From: Fasciolopsis buskii
Taxonomy: Eukaryota > Platyhelminthes > Trematoda > Plagiorchiida > Fasciolidae
Direction of reading: 5' to 3'
Assembly: GCA_008360955.1 (NCBI GenBank)
Contig: LUCM01004871.1
Span: 7,352-71,351 of the forward strand
DNA: 64,000 nt
Shown here: piece after piece, positions 12,081 to 24,454 of the stretch
How positions within the stretch are numbered: position 1 is the first letter of the stretch
Layout: every line of letters begins with the position of its first letter
Program-made: the position numbers and the translations under genes
The notes under the pieces: model-generated
What the model was told of the DNA's origin: nothing
Database searches by the model: none
Seen by the model: only the letters and a program-made list of their open reading frames with translations

Positions 12081-13830
12081 GCCATTCACAAAGGGTATCT
12101 CACTCGCCAGAAGTGCGAATGCTTCGCACAAGAGCGCAATAATTTGCGAGCGCCGAAATAAAGGCGAAATACTTGTCCATGCATAAAGATGCAGAAGATG
12201 GCAAAATGAACCCCATAGCAAGCCACTCGCATGTGCCGCGAGCCCAGGAAGAAAAGAAAACCCACGTTGGTCAAAATTCAAAAGGCAAAAATTTTGCCAA
12301 AAACGTTCGAGGGTGTTTTCTACTCGACGGATAAGGCCCACGACCCCCTAGGAATTTTGAAAAGTACGGAACTCTGCAACAAGGAAAGGGGTCGTGGCAG
12401 AATTAAGCACGCTAAATAAGTTCAAAGCTATCGACCCGGATGGGATGCATCCAGCGGTCAGTCGGCTGACAGCGGAGCTACTTCCAGTTTCTGTCATGTT
12501 TCCCTGCAGCTTATTCCCTAAGGAGGATAAGACAACTGGAGAATGCAAAACTGCAATAAGAATACACGAGTGTGCACTCGGACATAGGCCCGTGAGTCCA
12601 GCTTGCACCTTAACGCCTAGAGAGAATCACAATACTGATAATATTTTATCTCTTGAACAATGCCAAAACATGCGGTGCTCATGATGATGTTTTGCGACGG
12701 TACTAAAAGAAGTGGGGAAAATAGGAACAAAACGCTTAGTTACAACGGATGGGAAGCCTGTGCGATAGCTATTACTAAACATGCCAGGCTGAATATGTAT
12801 GATAAATGAACAAATGTTGACAAACTTTTACATGGGGATTTGAGTCGGACGGGGACTTCTTGTCTGTACCATTCGATGCCACTTTTGCGCAATTGATTGG
12901 CTGCCATATGCACGCGGCAGAGAATGAAACGATAGTGTCGTCGGTAGGTCCCTTGGTGTGGTGCAATTCCCGAATGGTGGAGACAAACACAAGCTGAACA
13001 TGGCAGGATGGATAACTTGCGGCGAAAAAGCGCACTAAAAACAAGGAAAGGTGAATGTATGTTTAGTTTCTAGCCGAAGGCGTATTCCGGTAAACAGTAT
13101 ATTGGACGCAGTCTAGCAGCACGAAAGGCCAAAAAATGAAAGCATTGCTCCTTGGGAAGGTGCAGACGGTGGCACTCTATAGAAATGTTTTAGTCCCATG
13201 TTTGATTCATGAGGTTTGTTAAGGGTAATTTGATTTCGTGGATCTCAGATTGGCCCAACGATTGAAGTGGAGTTAGTGAAAGAAGAAGGGAGACCGGATT
13301 AAATTGAAGCAGTGTTTCGTGGACTCTTGCGAAGGGCAGTTGCCAAAAGCGGCGGTCTCTTGTCATATTTGTCAGACCAGAGTGAAAGTTCATGAGCACT
13401 GACGTTCCTTAGTCATCAAGGATGAAAACTTTTGGATGCATGCAGGGCGTCAGCTCAAATCGGTTGTCAACTAAAGCCTACTCTCCGTAAGTTCGTTTTG
13501 TAAGATTTTAGCTAAAACAACTTTCAGAAGGATCAGGAAGAAGCCACAGCAAAAGGGTGCACGTTAACCAAAAGGATTTTCGCTACAACAGCGCCAGTGC
13601 CGTCCATCGTGAAAAGCACAGATGAGGAGTGAAAGCAAGTTTAATCAGCCTACCAAGCTGCGCCAGCACAATGCTGCAGCTGAGCGGCCCACTCGATTTT
13701 CGCCGGTAAAATCGGTGAATCTGATCGCGCCGCGCAATAAGGTGATAACGCTGATGTATTTGGGAGCTGGAGGAAGGAATGCAAACATGGCGTGGGTAAG
13801 AACAGCGAAAAATCAGGTTTAAATGACTGG
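12081..13830 (+). mobile_element. Old LINE remnant C (RT, plus strand)
   Basis: Plus-strand translation gives AKILPKTFEGVFYSTDKAHD (about 12290-12340), like the linker before a LINE RT. It is followed by LNKFKAIDPDGMHPAVSRLT (about 12407-12470), matching the RT block L-x(6)-PDGIHP-x-VL. Then come GECKTAI and HRPVS (about 12540-12600), the WKxA and RPVSL blocks. Further on LISWISDWPND (about 13220-13260) fits the conserved W-I-x-x-(F/W)-L block. The frame shifts repeatedly, and the catalytic box is no longer recognisable. It runs opposite to copies A and B. This is weaker evidence than for copy B. Confidence 0.5.
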
Positions 13831-16800
13831 ATGATTCCAGACTAGCTGAAGGCGCGGTAACCACGGTATGGATTGGCTGCTTACATCCTATTAGAAGTGA
13901 AAGGTCGAGAAAGAAAAAAAACGACCGGTGGTCTGGCCTTGCTTCCGGCTGCGGGTTAAGAAATGGCCATTTGTACGAGCGGCTCACAAAGGTAAATTAC
14001 AAGCACGCAGAGTGCAGCCCAAAATATTGGTGTCGTGAATAATGCCTTCAGCAATCTAGTATTTTTTGGTGTTTATAGGTAGGTGGACAGGCTGATCTGA
14101 CATGTGAATCTTCTAAGTGCATGAATATAAGGAAAATGGATCAGCATTTGTGGGGACGAACGATGAGCAACGGCAGTAGATGCAAATACGGAAAGAGCCA
14201 GAGGAGAAAGTGATGTACAGGTGCTGACGAAACTCACAGTGTAGAAATCGGATCGTAGTCTACCCTTTTAGGCCATGCTGTCGGAAAGCTATTCAAGAAC
14301 AGGAAGCATGATAAATGGGAATTGTCGAGAATAGACGGAAGAAGACAATTAGAACTCCGAGATAACAGAGGTGGTAAGGGGTCCGAAGTGTCTGAAGTGG
14401 ACAGGTAGGGGGGCGGTAATGTGAGAAGCTTTTGTTGAATGGAAACAATTTCGAATGATTAACGGTTGTGGTACCAATACCAAGTCCTAAGCATGAAACA
14501 ACGGAAGGGATTGTTGGCATGCTAAGTCCTGATCACTGCAATGCCTCTAAGAATAGTGCGCCACACTCCGAATTAATATGGTGAAATACAAATGGCTGAT
14601 GAAGAACACGTGCTCTTAGGATTAATAAAAGGAATTTATATAGCCTGGACCCGAACGCAACCATCATCATATTAGATGGCGGAGATACAAATTCGTTTTT
14701 GCGGGATGTATGTTTATAAGCGATCTGATGTCCATCTGGGACCGCTTTTAGCTTCCATCGTGGAGCTAACTCTTTCTAGGAATTTTTATTGGCTTTTAAT
14801 ATGGAAATTTCGAAACATGATGAATCGCTTTGTTTCAACGATACTGCATTTGAGAACCAAATACAAATTCACGCAGTGGATCGTTGCATGTACTTATCAG
14901 GACATCTTGTATATTGTCACTCGTTGCTTATGACACCTCGGCGCGTGCATTTTCGTTCCAATTCAGGGGCCGCATTGCTTACTTTGGAAGTCAAAGTGCA
15001 TGCGACGAAGAGTTCGCATAGATAGGAGAGTGACTAACCCAATATTGGCAGCAAAACTGAGCGATGATGGTTCTCACCGCGGTAAACGACTCCGAACGCC
15101 TCATATATTTTAAGAATAGAGTCCATTCATCACAATTTCTTTGAACGTATTTAACGCATTTCGAATGAATTACGTGAACCTGAAATGTTTATGTTATGTA
15201 AAAAGGCAATTGACCTGTGGCTGAACGGATCTCAAGCACGGGTTCTCAGCATTACACCCGGTATATGCACGTAGATAAGCACTCATTTTGCAACTCTGTG
15301 GAGGTATTCCTTGCGAATTCTCCTTCCCCGGACCTTTCATAGACACAGAAAGATGAGAATCAAATGAGCACAGACAATTCCTACTGCATTCGGCTCCGGT
15401 TATTTCAAAATGTTTTCCGTCGAAGGTTGCTGGTGATTATTTATTACTCTTTTATTTTCCCACTCATATTGTCATCCTCTGTTCCTTCCCGGTCACGATG
15501 TCTTAGCAGAGGAATCTTTTCATCAATTTGTTTCCCAGTTTTCATCCTTTGATGGCAAACAATGCGCGCAATCTCAAAAATATAGCGGATGACGTCACGT
15601 TTTGCACAGACCAATAAACTACCTCTTTGATTTTCATTTGGTTCCGCATCAGGTTGTTTATAAATATAGTTGCGGGTCCAAGAAAAGTCGGACAGCAGTT
15701 ACACAGACAAAAGTTAGGAGGCAAATCTAACTGAGTTTCAGCGGCCACGTACAGTTAGTTGGAGGACGCCGACTCGACTTTGCAAAGGCTTTCGTATTCA
15801 CAGAACATAACTAGTAATTTTCTTTAAGTTAACAACTTCAAACTACGCGGTATCTGCCTGGCACAAATCAATAAGTTGCAATACTCGTAATGCATACTTT
15901 TCTTACTGAACTAATCACAATTTACCAGTTTCACAATTTTTGACATGAACAATGTATTTTACAAGATGGCTGAGCCCCCCAGTTTCATCAGCTCACTGAA
16001 GTTTAGGTGGTTCGAACTGTGTTTTACGGTGAACGACTATTTTGCAGTTCTGAAAATCAAGTGGACAGTATACGAGACCCACATAAAATGGTCGGGAAAC
16101 ATAAGTTCACCTGCGCGTCATCGATTGTCTCTTGCTGCAGGAAAACAGCCAGGCTGTTTAGCCACCCTTTGGTTTAACAAGTGAAATTCACAAGTACTAG
16201 TTATTGCCATTCATCTATGCTCGTAGATAGCTTTGGTTGTGAATGCTGGGTGGAGCAAAGGATTCCGGAGCAGTCTTCGGGCAAAGTTCCAGAGTCCACA
16301 GAAGCGATTGATCCTTTTGTATTGCGACAGGCATGCCACGGAAGATAACTGAGCGCATTTCATAGCTACAACCCAGAAGCACCCGCAAGTTTAACAGCTA
16401 AGTTCAAAGCTTGAGATTGCTAGAATACCTTGCCCCGCATGAGTTCCGGACTACTCTCCAGTATTCGCTTAACAGGTTTCCTAGAGCCATTCCGTCGTAC
16501 CCTCGTAAACATTAGCACCAAAATGCGGTAATCGAATAACATCGGTCATGTAAGCTGCCGGCTTACTATCTCGTAGAATAAAAGTTCTGTACATCACCCG
16601 AATTAGTCCGCTGGATCTGTCCACTTCCATGAGCGTATGATCTAAAGGGTTTAGTGGGGTAATAACAAATAAGTAAATATACCGTGTATATTTCTCGACT
16701 TCCGAGGGGCATGCGCAAGACAATATGACATTTTGTGCAGGGATGGCGCAGTGAAAGCACGGAAAACAAAACCAGACATGAAAATGCAATTCCTGTGCTC

Positions 16801-16900
16801 CCATCATCAGAACCTGAAACGTGGTAGGTTGTGCCTGAGTTTTCGAGTTTCACTTCAATGTTAGATCATCCTTCAACAGGAATTTCTTGGGTTTATTATC
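13831..16900. other. No gene recognised
   Basis: Open frames (for example 14676-14933 and 14789-15025 on the plus strand) overlap each other and match nothing I know. No exon with good splice sites and family homology was found. Probably old repeats. Confidence 0.4.
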
Positions 16901-16904
16901 ACTC

Positions 16905-17115
16905 ATGCACAAAGAGTCATTCCATATTTAAATGCATCAAAGCTGCGTATCATAGGGGCAAACGTTACCTGGAAAGCGAAGGCCAATGTCGCCATATGGC
17001 CGGGTTCCCTGAAAACTGAAAGGGTTATTCGGTGAAGAAGAAGATCAACATGGATGTAATAACCGCATAAAAATAGGTGCAAACCAGAATGGACTTCATA
17101 AGGAATGGATAAGGG
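16905..17115 (-). repeat. Dispersed repeat X, right copy (diverged)
   Basis: Reverse-complement relative of 105-300. The minus strand reads HSGLHLFLCGYYIHVDLLLH against SGFRSSPFGYHIHIDPHLQQ in the left copy. Relative to repeat Y, the order of X and Y differs between the two ends, so the pair is not one simple inverted block. Confidence 0.5.
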
Positions 17116-17243
17116 AGTGGAAATTAACAATATTAAAGAGTCAGTATGACGCCGAAGATAACGCAGTGGGAAAATTTAAGGTTGAACTAAAGGAATCACG
17201 TGCACATGATTTACCGCCAAATTTTTGCTACTTCCAATTGCCA

Positions 17244-17593
17244 GGAAAGGGCACAGCTGCATGGGCTGCGGATGGCTGCGTGTTCTGGATGCTAGGACAG
17301 GTTTAGCCACGAGAATTCATGAAGAGGAGGAAATGGAGAAGCAGGAGCATATGAAGACCAGCAATTTTTGCTCGAAGATGACGATGGCAACTTGTGCCAC
17401 ATGGTAGTTTTAGTAAGCGTTCAAGAATAATTAAGAAAAGAGAAGGCTGGAAGTTGCTTTAGAAGTAAGCATACGTACCAGGTGCGCGGTTGGGAGGGAC
17501 ATGTTGAAAAAGAGGGGTGGCTGGTGAAGCAAAAGTGGAGAGTCCGATGCGCCACTACCCCGACCGTCCGACAAAGCAGCTAGATGCTTATCT
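17244..17593 (-). repeat. 349-bp repeat Y, right inverted copy
   Basis: Nearly identical reverse complement of 653-1001, with only scattered substitutions by eye. On the minus strand, the frame DKHLAALSDGRGSGASDSPL continues upstream without a stop into CHQSRPDPAKGETPHRPCSV, beyond the repeat's edge. In the left copy the upstream sequence is different. The family is unknown. Confidence 0.75.
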
Positions 17594-19592
17594 ACCGAAC
17601 AAGGGCGGTGTGGGGTTTCCCCTTTCGCAGGGTCAGGTCTGGACTGATGGCACACAGATCCATTGTGGAAGGTCGTCCATTTCTTCGCTGCCCGAATATG
17701 ATTTGGTTGCTGAGCTCAACTTGATACAGCGGAAAATTTTCTTTTTTTCCTAAAAGAGGAGTGGTTGGGTCCATATAGGTACATTCCATAGTTCTTCCAG
17801 CTGACCTTAATTTTCCGCGTTGTGTGTTTTCGCAACTGCTGGCTATTTTCCCCACGTTCGGCGATGCTGAATCAAACCTGTCGCAGTCGTTTGGGGAGCA
17901 TCTTTTTCAGCTATGTGACCACCCATATGGAATCATTGACAAATGCTTCTCCCTCCGCTTCTTCCTCTTTAGCAAGTACCAAACTGTAACCAATGTGATG
18001 TACTCCAAATTTATGTAAATTGCAGCTAAACCACATTAAATTTGACCCCTAAAGGTTACCCGCACGACTGTGCCCTCAAAGTTGGGATAAGTAGGTTTGA
18101 AGACCTTAACTCTCTGTCCAGCAAAATTATTAACCTTACTTTGTTTACCCGAATGCACCAATTTTTTGATTTTTTCGCCTTATTCCTACGAACATACAGA
18201 AAAAAGAAGTATTTTAGCAACCATAGCAGGAATGCCTTGATTACACCTATGATTCGTTCACCCAAATTCCTTTCACACTCTGAGATCCATTACAAAACGT
18301 ACCTGAGGGCACTTCCGAGAAGAGTTTAGCAAAATAATTCCTTCCGCCGTTTCAACCGATGCTCGGAAATTTTCCGCACGTTCAAATCGCTTTGCAGAAC
18401 TGGCGCTTCAGATTTTGAACTGCGCTTGTTTGAAGTTATGCAGTCGGCCTGCCTTGGTCGCAAGAGTGTTCCCCGTACTGATTTGCAGGTTTCATCCGAT
18501 ACTTCATTTCTATCATTAAACATTTTCATCTTGTCCTTAATCTGTGGAAATTTTCCGTCTCTGGATTTGTTCCTCTGGATCGTTTGTTTAACCGGACGCG
18601 TAGCACCCAGCGCGGTCGCCACTTGTGCGTTGCTCACGCATGCCCGCTCGCACGCTCTTGACTAAATCTACTCAACCTGCTACCGCTTCCGACTGTCTTT
18701 GTCCTTTGCCGGTCAAGTGTCAGAGTTGTCAATATTGCACTCGTACAGAGCCGAGTAAGAGTGATGCACAAGTGGTCACAACGGTTAAGGGCAAGCAAAC
18801 GCAATATGAGATGGGCGTTTAGATTGACTTACAGGCCTGGCGGGCCTTGGCTAAGACGGCTTTTTCTATAAAAGACATAGGCTCCCGCAGACGTAGCCAC
18901 CAAGGGAATCTTGGAAAAACACGATCTATGGTGCCGGTTAGGTAACGATTCTTAGGTTACAGGGCCGTAATTATATGAAGCCGACTGCCAGGGGACTTCG
19001 TAACTTGAGACCTGGCTCCACTTCAGCAGGAGTCGAATCGGTGCATCGAAGGGCAAAGCAACAACAGGCAAGGTGTTGGTAGACTTTCGGTTGTACATCT
19101 AACCATCCTTCATTTGAACTGCGAACGCTTGTCACCCGTAATATCTCCCGCTGTCAAGGTGAGAGTTATCTTTCCTGCTTTGTTTAGCAAAACCCATTAG
19201 ATTGTATCTAGAATAGGCAAATTCCCAATGGAAGGCATATCATAAAAAGAATACCGAGCACCCAAATGGTACGGTCCAAAAGCTATCCTGTGAAAAGTGA
19301 ACTGAACTGAACCACAAGAAGAGGACTACCATTGTGCCGTTACGTGTTGCTTCTCAAGGTCTCTGGGCCGCTTGGCTTTCTAGTGCGTGCTGTGGGTCCG
19401 TTCTGTTGTTGGTCTTTAAAGTAGCTTTGTTGATTACCCTTTTTGTCTGATAGTATGTTCATTGTACAATGTCATATTTTTAATCGTCGTAATCGTTTGA
19501 CCGCTAAATCATCGTAACATTTCATTTAACTAGGTGGCCGTTCACCATCTCTCAGACAGTTTCTGAATTTTGAGTGACCATAGGCTGCACGG
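17594..19592. other. No gene recognised; possible RTE tail at about 19260-19312
   Basis: No convincing exon. A minus-strand frame at 18326-18637 is lysine- and arginine-rich with no recognised domain. The sequence ending in GTGAACTGAACTGAACC near 19310 resembles the 3' ends of RTE copies at 28434 and 30870, so an RTE tail may lie here. Confidence 0.35.
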
Positions 19593-19883
19593 TTGTATGA
19601 CAAACAAAATCTGTTTGACCAGCTTATTTCCAATATGTGCAATCCAAATGCATGTGCTTATACTGGATTCCCGCTAGTTTCTCGACTGTCCAGAAGACCG
19701 CGCAGTATGTGGAATTCGTTATCGGCAACGGCAGCGGAGAAAGATGTCTACCATAAGTTCAAGTTAGCATCAGGCGATCAGAGCGACCCTGCTTTTTACA
19801 CCTACCTTGCAGATTACAGTGCCCATTACTTACCAGTTGAAGTACCTGGCCCTCGAAGCACGGTGAGAACCAAAAGCCTGTAG
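19593..19883 (+). pseudogene. Possible LINE ORF C-terminal remnant
   Basis: The plus frame reads TGFPLVSRLSRRPRSMWNSL followed by SATAAEKDVYHKFK. This resembles the end of CR1/jockey-type ORF2 proteins, where R-x-x-x-x-W-N-S-L-P is followed by a short helix ending in F-K. No upstream RT was identified, so this is a tentative call. Confidence 0.3.
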
Positions 19884-20615
19884 TACAGGGATCTAGACGT
19901 ACCCCGCGACTTCTCCCGATATGAGGTCACAAGAAGCTGACAGTAATGGAGCTTTAATAGGCGGAGTCCGTCTGCCCCTAATGAAATCAATGAAAAATGT
20001 GTGGGCGGTTGTCTGCTGTTTACTGATAAGCGTTTGGTTATTACTGGTTAAAGGAATCACCACATTTGTAATGTCACTCAAGCTCTGCTGGTTGTTTTTC
20101 ATGGAATTGACATCATACAACTCCACATTCATTCAGCAACGTCGCTGGATACTGAACCATGAATGTCTAGAACGAATTAAAAGTTAATCCACAAATGACG
20201 TTTGTAACATTGAAGTTTTCTGGGTTTCTGTTCACTGATGACCTGAAGTTAATCTGTGACCTTCATCGTCATCATTGTTCGGTGTTAAGCAACAGGCAAC
20301 AGTGACTGCTGTCTCTCCCCAAAAGCTGCACGTCGCAGCTAGATAGGGTGGATATGCAAAGTGAACGGCAATTGGGACTAGAGAAAGCTACGGAAGTAGA
20401 GTGATATAGCAGTCAATACACGGAATAGTCTAATTACATGGACACTTTCGACCATCATAGTTAGAAAGAAATGACAACACGACCTCCACCGTCCACAGCT
20501 CACTGTCATGTATCTTAGTACCGCCAGCCAGTTGGTTGGAGAGTCTTTTGGCCCCTCACCGCGAAGACCTGAGATATATACTTTACCTAAGTTCGGTGTA
20601 CGTTCTCATTCTACA
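19884..20615. other. No gene recognised
   Basis: A plus-strand frame at 19921-20187 includes a hydrophobic stretch (VWAVVCCLLISVWLLLVKGI) but no recognised family or exon context. The rest of the interval shows nothing supportable. Confidence 0.35.
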
Positions 20616-20619
20616 TTGG

Positions 20620-21485
20620 CACGTCATCTGTTGATTTCCATATATCTTCCATTCTGTGGGAGGAACGGGAAATAAGATAGTATGGCAGACGAGCGTTCTC
20701 CACGGGCTACCAACCAACGGAGTTCGTTAGGCTTCATACGCTGAGACAAACTGCCCTCAAAAAGGAGACCTAATACTGCACTCTTAAGCTGCACATTATT
20801 CACGCAGTCACTCCACCCAGTCCTAACCGTACATTTTAGACGTATCCGACAAGCATACTCGGTCTTACACCCACACAACAGAACTGAGCGCACGACAGCA
20901 CAGTGCACACCTCTCAACTTCAGTGAAATATCATGCTGACACCGCAAGTGCTTCATACCAACGTATGCCGCTCGAACCTTGCTGCTGTTTGCGTTCACAT
21001 CTGTCATCTCGCTACCATCCTTTGTCACGCAGCTACCGAGGTATGCGAATAATGTGGTTTGCGCAGGTCCATCAACTTCTCTGGCACACCACCCCGATGG
21101 ATATCCGTGAATAGCGCAGTCCGGTCCACTCAATTGAAAGACCCTTCAAATCGAGAGAAACCAGCATCGCGGCGCGATGGTGTTTCCGGCTCGTTTCGAG
21201 CTACTTCCGAAGAGTGAAATTTCCGTCCGCAATCCCTCGACCTGAAGGAAATTCGGCTTGCGGATGTAGCCCTCCCAAACCGGTGTTAGACTGCGCAGCA
21301 CTGTCTTAGCTAAGACCGTAATAACTACCCAGATTAAACTAACTCCACGATGCTGGATACTGTCATTGCGTGTGCCATTCTTGAAGACGGATACAATCGG
21401 TGGCTCATCCCACGATGACGGAATACACTCCGCGTACCGAATATCACGAGGTACGTAGGTAAGCGCTTTTGTGAGAGCCTCTCAG
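20620..21485 (-). mobile_element. RTE-type LINE fragment (RT C-terminus, internally deleted)
   Basis: On the minus strand, the RT N-terminal block (LTYVPRDIRYAECIPSSW, then VSVFKNGTRN and HRGVSL, about 21300-21470) is followed after a short stretch by the C-terminal block FAYLGSCVTKDGSEMTDVNA, SKVRAAYVGMKHL and VVRSVLLCGCKTE (about 20880-21060). The segment that should hold motif A, the QGCP box and YADD is absent, a deletion of well over 100 codons. It lies head-to-head with the RTE that begins at 21493. Confidence 0.8.
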
Positions 21486-21492
21486 CTATACC

Positions 21493-23710
21493 CCGCTACC
21501 TTGCGGTCAGGTTCTTGTCAGAACCAAAGGCTTTGGTTGAGAACCCTAATCGTTCTTCTGCTTAGCGGATGGATTCCCTAGCAGCAACTGTCCTGCAATC
21601 CTCTTGAGTTACATGCATACAAATAATTCCATACTGCATCAGACGTCGCACAGGATGATCATGACCGCGCTGCCCACTACATCGAGCGGGGCGGGTAGTG
21701 ATAAGTATGCTGCTGCTCAAAGTTCTCTCTCCTTTTTCAACTTGTCCCTTTTGTCTTCAACTCAATCTATTTGCCATCTCTGCTTACCCATAGTGACCCC
21801 ACTGATTACACGCCCGATACTCTCAACGGCACACAGACAAATAATGCGGTAAGCGGCATTCAGTTTGTCAACCGAGTCAGCCTCTGAATCTCGGTTTCTT
21901 CGATGAGCAAACTTTGATGCAAGCTGACCAACAGGCGTGTTTGGCTCTGACAGTAGACTTAATTTCGATTGATGTCTGCTGCGTGAGTGAAACACGAATT
22001 CAGGATTCGAGTAGAGTAATTCAACTAACTGCGCCCCTAATATCTCGTCAAGGTATTTCCTTCACACTTCGTGAGACGAGGCAGCTCAAGCTATGAATCA
22101 AAGAAGTGCATGAATAGTCTTAAATGAGAAGGCTGAAGCAGCCCTTTTAGACTGGATCCCAGTCAACAGTCGCTTGTGCGCCATGAGACTGCAGGGATCA
22201 GTCGGCGTCCGGAAAGGTAGTTGTGTTAAGCACAGTGTATATGTTATCTTGGTATACGCTCCAACAGCCCTGTTTTGGTGGGCGATGCGCCTTGCCTGCT
22301 TAGCGAACAGACAACGGGGATAGACTTCTCCAATTCTGTGGAGACAACCATTTATTCCTATCTAGTACGAATTTCCGGCACAGTTCGCGTCGCACGGCGG
22401 CATGGCGCTCTAACTCGACAGGCAGTCTGAGTCAGGTCGACCATATTGCAGTAAGCTACCGTTGGCGCGGTTCAGTCCAGAACTCTAGATCGTATTGGAC
22501 TATGCATTAGTTTTAATGCGATTTTTGCTGCAACCCAACGGCCACCGAGGCAGGTCACAAGCCCGATTGGACGTTCAACGTCTGTGTGATTCGGCTGTTC
22601 GAAACAGCTATGAGCAAAAACTATTCCAGGAGATAAGAACGTCGACGAATAGCAACATAGATCGGCGCTGGGATCAAATCAAGCAGGTGATGCATTTGAC
22701 AGCAGATTTCGCCTGTGGTCCTAGATATAGCGTTCATCAAAAGCACTGGATCTGGCAAGCGTCGCTGGGTCTGATGGAGCAAAAAGGAAGTGAATAAGAT
22801 GCGTCGGTAGTTGCAGCGTCAGTTGATGATTAGCCTTAAGAATGATCGCGAAAACTGATGGGTTAAGGTAGCCGAAGAGATGGAAGTAGCGGCCGCTTCA
22901 GGTAACAAGCAAAGACTGTTTCAGCGTATGCGCGACAGCGGCGGGCGGCGAACTCCGGTTAGTGAAGTCGTGTTCGATAGGAATGGAGAGCTTATCCATC
23001 GTAGACAACAAAGACTGGACCGTTGGACAGAGCATTTCAAGGATCAGCTTAGCTGGCCATACGCTATCGTATCTAGTCCGACGTCTGCAGCTGCAAATCC
23101 TTGGGAGGTATCACTTGTTACCCAACAAAAGTGGAAGTGCAGTCGAATATTCGACTTCTGAAGAGGGGAAAAGCAGCTAGTCCCGACGACCTTCCCCTAG
23201 TTCTTTTCAAATTGGGTGGAGAAGTGCTGGCGAAATCACTTACCTCCTTGCTTCGTGATAGTTGGAACGAGGAGCGTATTCCGTTATCCTGGGGTGAGTC
23301 ACTGATGCCTGTGTTCGCGTGAGGATATAAGGTTAACTATCAAGTTGATTCACAACGATTAGTGGTGTTCGACAAGGATGTCCCATGTCTCTATTTACTC
23401 TTAAACTTTGTCGTTGACGAGGTGATAGAAGATGCTTTAGGAGATTTTTTTGGGATGTAGGAATCGAAGTGCGAAATGGAAGGAAACTATGTGAGGTAGA
23501 TTACGCAAATGACGTTGTTCATCATTTCCAGTCTGCGGACCATGCACAACGCGTACTAGATAGACTGTCGAGATCGGTTGCTCGGTTTGGCATGTGACTT
23601 GCGCATTCAAAGTGCAAAGTGCTGTTGGATGACTGGACGACAGCAGCGCTGATCTTGGTGCCGAGCGGAGAGCAACTAATGATTGTAGACCGTTTCACCT
23701 ACCTTGGTTC
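21493..23710 (+). mobile_element. RTE-type LINE, dead copy 1 (inverted-repeat arm 1 is 21493-23306)
   Basis: The 5' end (CTTGCGGTCAGGTTCTTGTC) matches the starts of other RTE copies at 27345, 28955 and 39310. Domains in order are a 5' leader, AP-endonuclease start (VCCVSETRIQDSS, about 21985-22020), a broken endonuclease (WIPVNSRLCAMRLQGSVGV, VILVYAP), an endonuclease end (LDYALVLMRFLL, about 22490), a linker (RNSYEQKLFQEIRTS, RLFQRMRDSGGRRTPVSEVV) and an RT N-terminus (RLLKRGKAASPDDLP, LLRDSWNEERIPLSW). At 23307 the RT breaks off and resumes after a deletion at about 23350-23710 with DYANDVV, a YADD box with Asp replaced by Asn. Stops interrupt the endonuclease. It cannot be autonomous. Confidence 0.9.
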
Positions 23711-24264
23711 CCTAACTGCAATGAGGCGGATAAGATTCGTCGACAGTTGCAGCGTCAGTTGATGAGAAGCCTCAAGAATGACCATGAAAACTGGTTGGTT
23801 AAGGTGGCCGAATAAGTGGAAGTAGAAGGTGCTCCAGGTAACAGTCAAACAGTGTTTAAGCATATACGCGGTGGCGGTGGGCGGCGAGCTTCGGTTAGTG
23901 AAGTCGCGTGCGACAGAAATGGAAAGCCCATTCATGGTAGACAGTAAAGACTCGGCCGTTGGACCGAACACTTCAAAGATCAGTATGGCGGCGACAATGT
24001 ATTTACTCCGAAGACTACAACTGCGAGTCTTTGAGAATTGTCACGTGACCTCTAAAGGAAGTGGAAACGGTCGATTAATCGACTAATGAATGGAGTAAAC
24101 GGGGCCGGTCTCGAAGAGCTGCCCCCAGTTCTTTTCAAGATGTGTAGAAAGGCTCTCACAATAGCACTTATCTCCCTGCTTTGTGATATCTGAAACGCGG
24201 AGTGTATTCCGTTATCATGGGAGGAATCACCGATTGTATCAATCTTCAAGAAAGATACACGCTG
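23711..24264 (+). mobile_element. RTE-type LINE fragment (linker and RT N-terminus)
   Basis: A more diverged RTE copy begins in mid-element (IRRQLQRQLMRSLKNDHENW), repeats the linker (SEVACDRNGKPIHGR, RWTEHFKDQYG) and ends in the RT N-terminus (ALLCDI, PLSWEESPIVSIFKKDT). Several stops are present. It ends about 190 bases before the SEC13 start codon, so SEC13's proximal promoter or leader may include element sequence. Confidence 0.8.
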
Positions 24265-24407
24265 GCTATACCAATCGTTCGGTTGAAAAAGGCGTTGTCT
24301 GTAAAATCCGGTCATTGTTACCCCGCAAACAACCCGATTTGTGATAAAATGCCATTTGTTATGTGACGCACCATATAGTACATTATTTTTGCGGTACATT
24401 CTAGGAT

Positions 24408-24454
24408 TTTTTCATATTTTTCCGATTTCTTATTCCTAGACTTCCGTAGTCTGA
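24408..24454 (+). promoter_or_regulatory. Candidate trans-splice or 5'UTR splice acceptor of SEC13
   Basis: A T-rich tract ends in TTCTTATTCCTAG (AG at 24438-24439), only 15 bases before the SEC13 ATG. The tract plus AG is a strong acceptor. Flatworms add spliced leaders to many mRNAs, and acceptors a few bases from the ATG are typical, so this may be a spliced-leader addition site. A cis-spliced 5'UTR intron is the alternative. No TATA box is obvious upstream. Confidence 0.45.

Noticed and set aside
653..17593. The 349-bp inverted repeats as termini of a 17-kb Maverick/Polinton-type DNA transposon
   Set aside because: The size and layout fit, but there is no target-site duplication, no polymerase B or integrase motif inside, and the interior consists of LINE remnants in both orientations.
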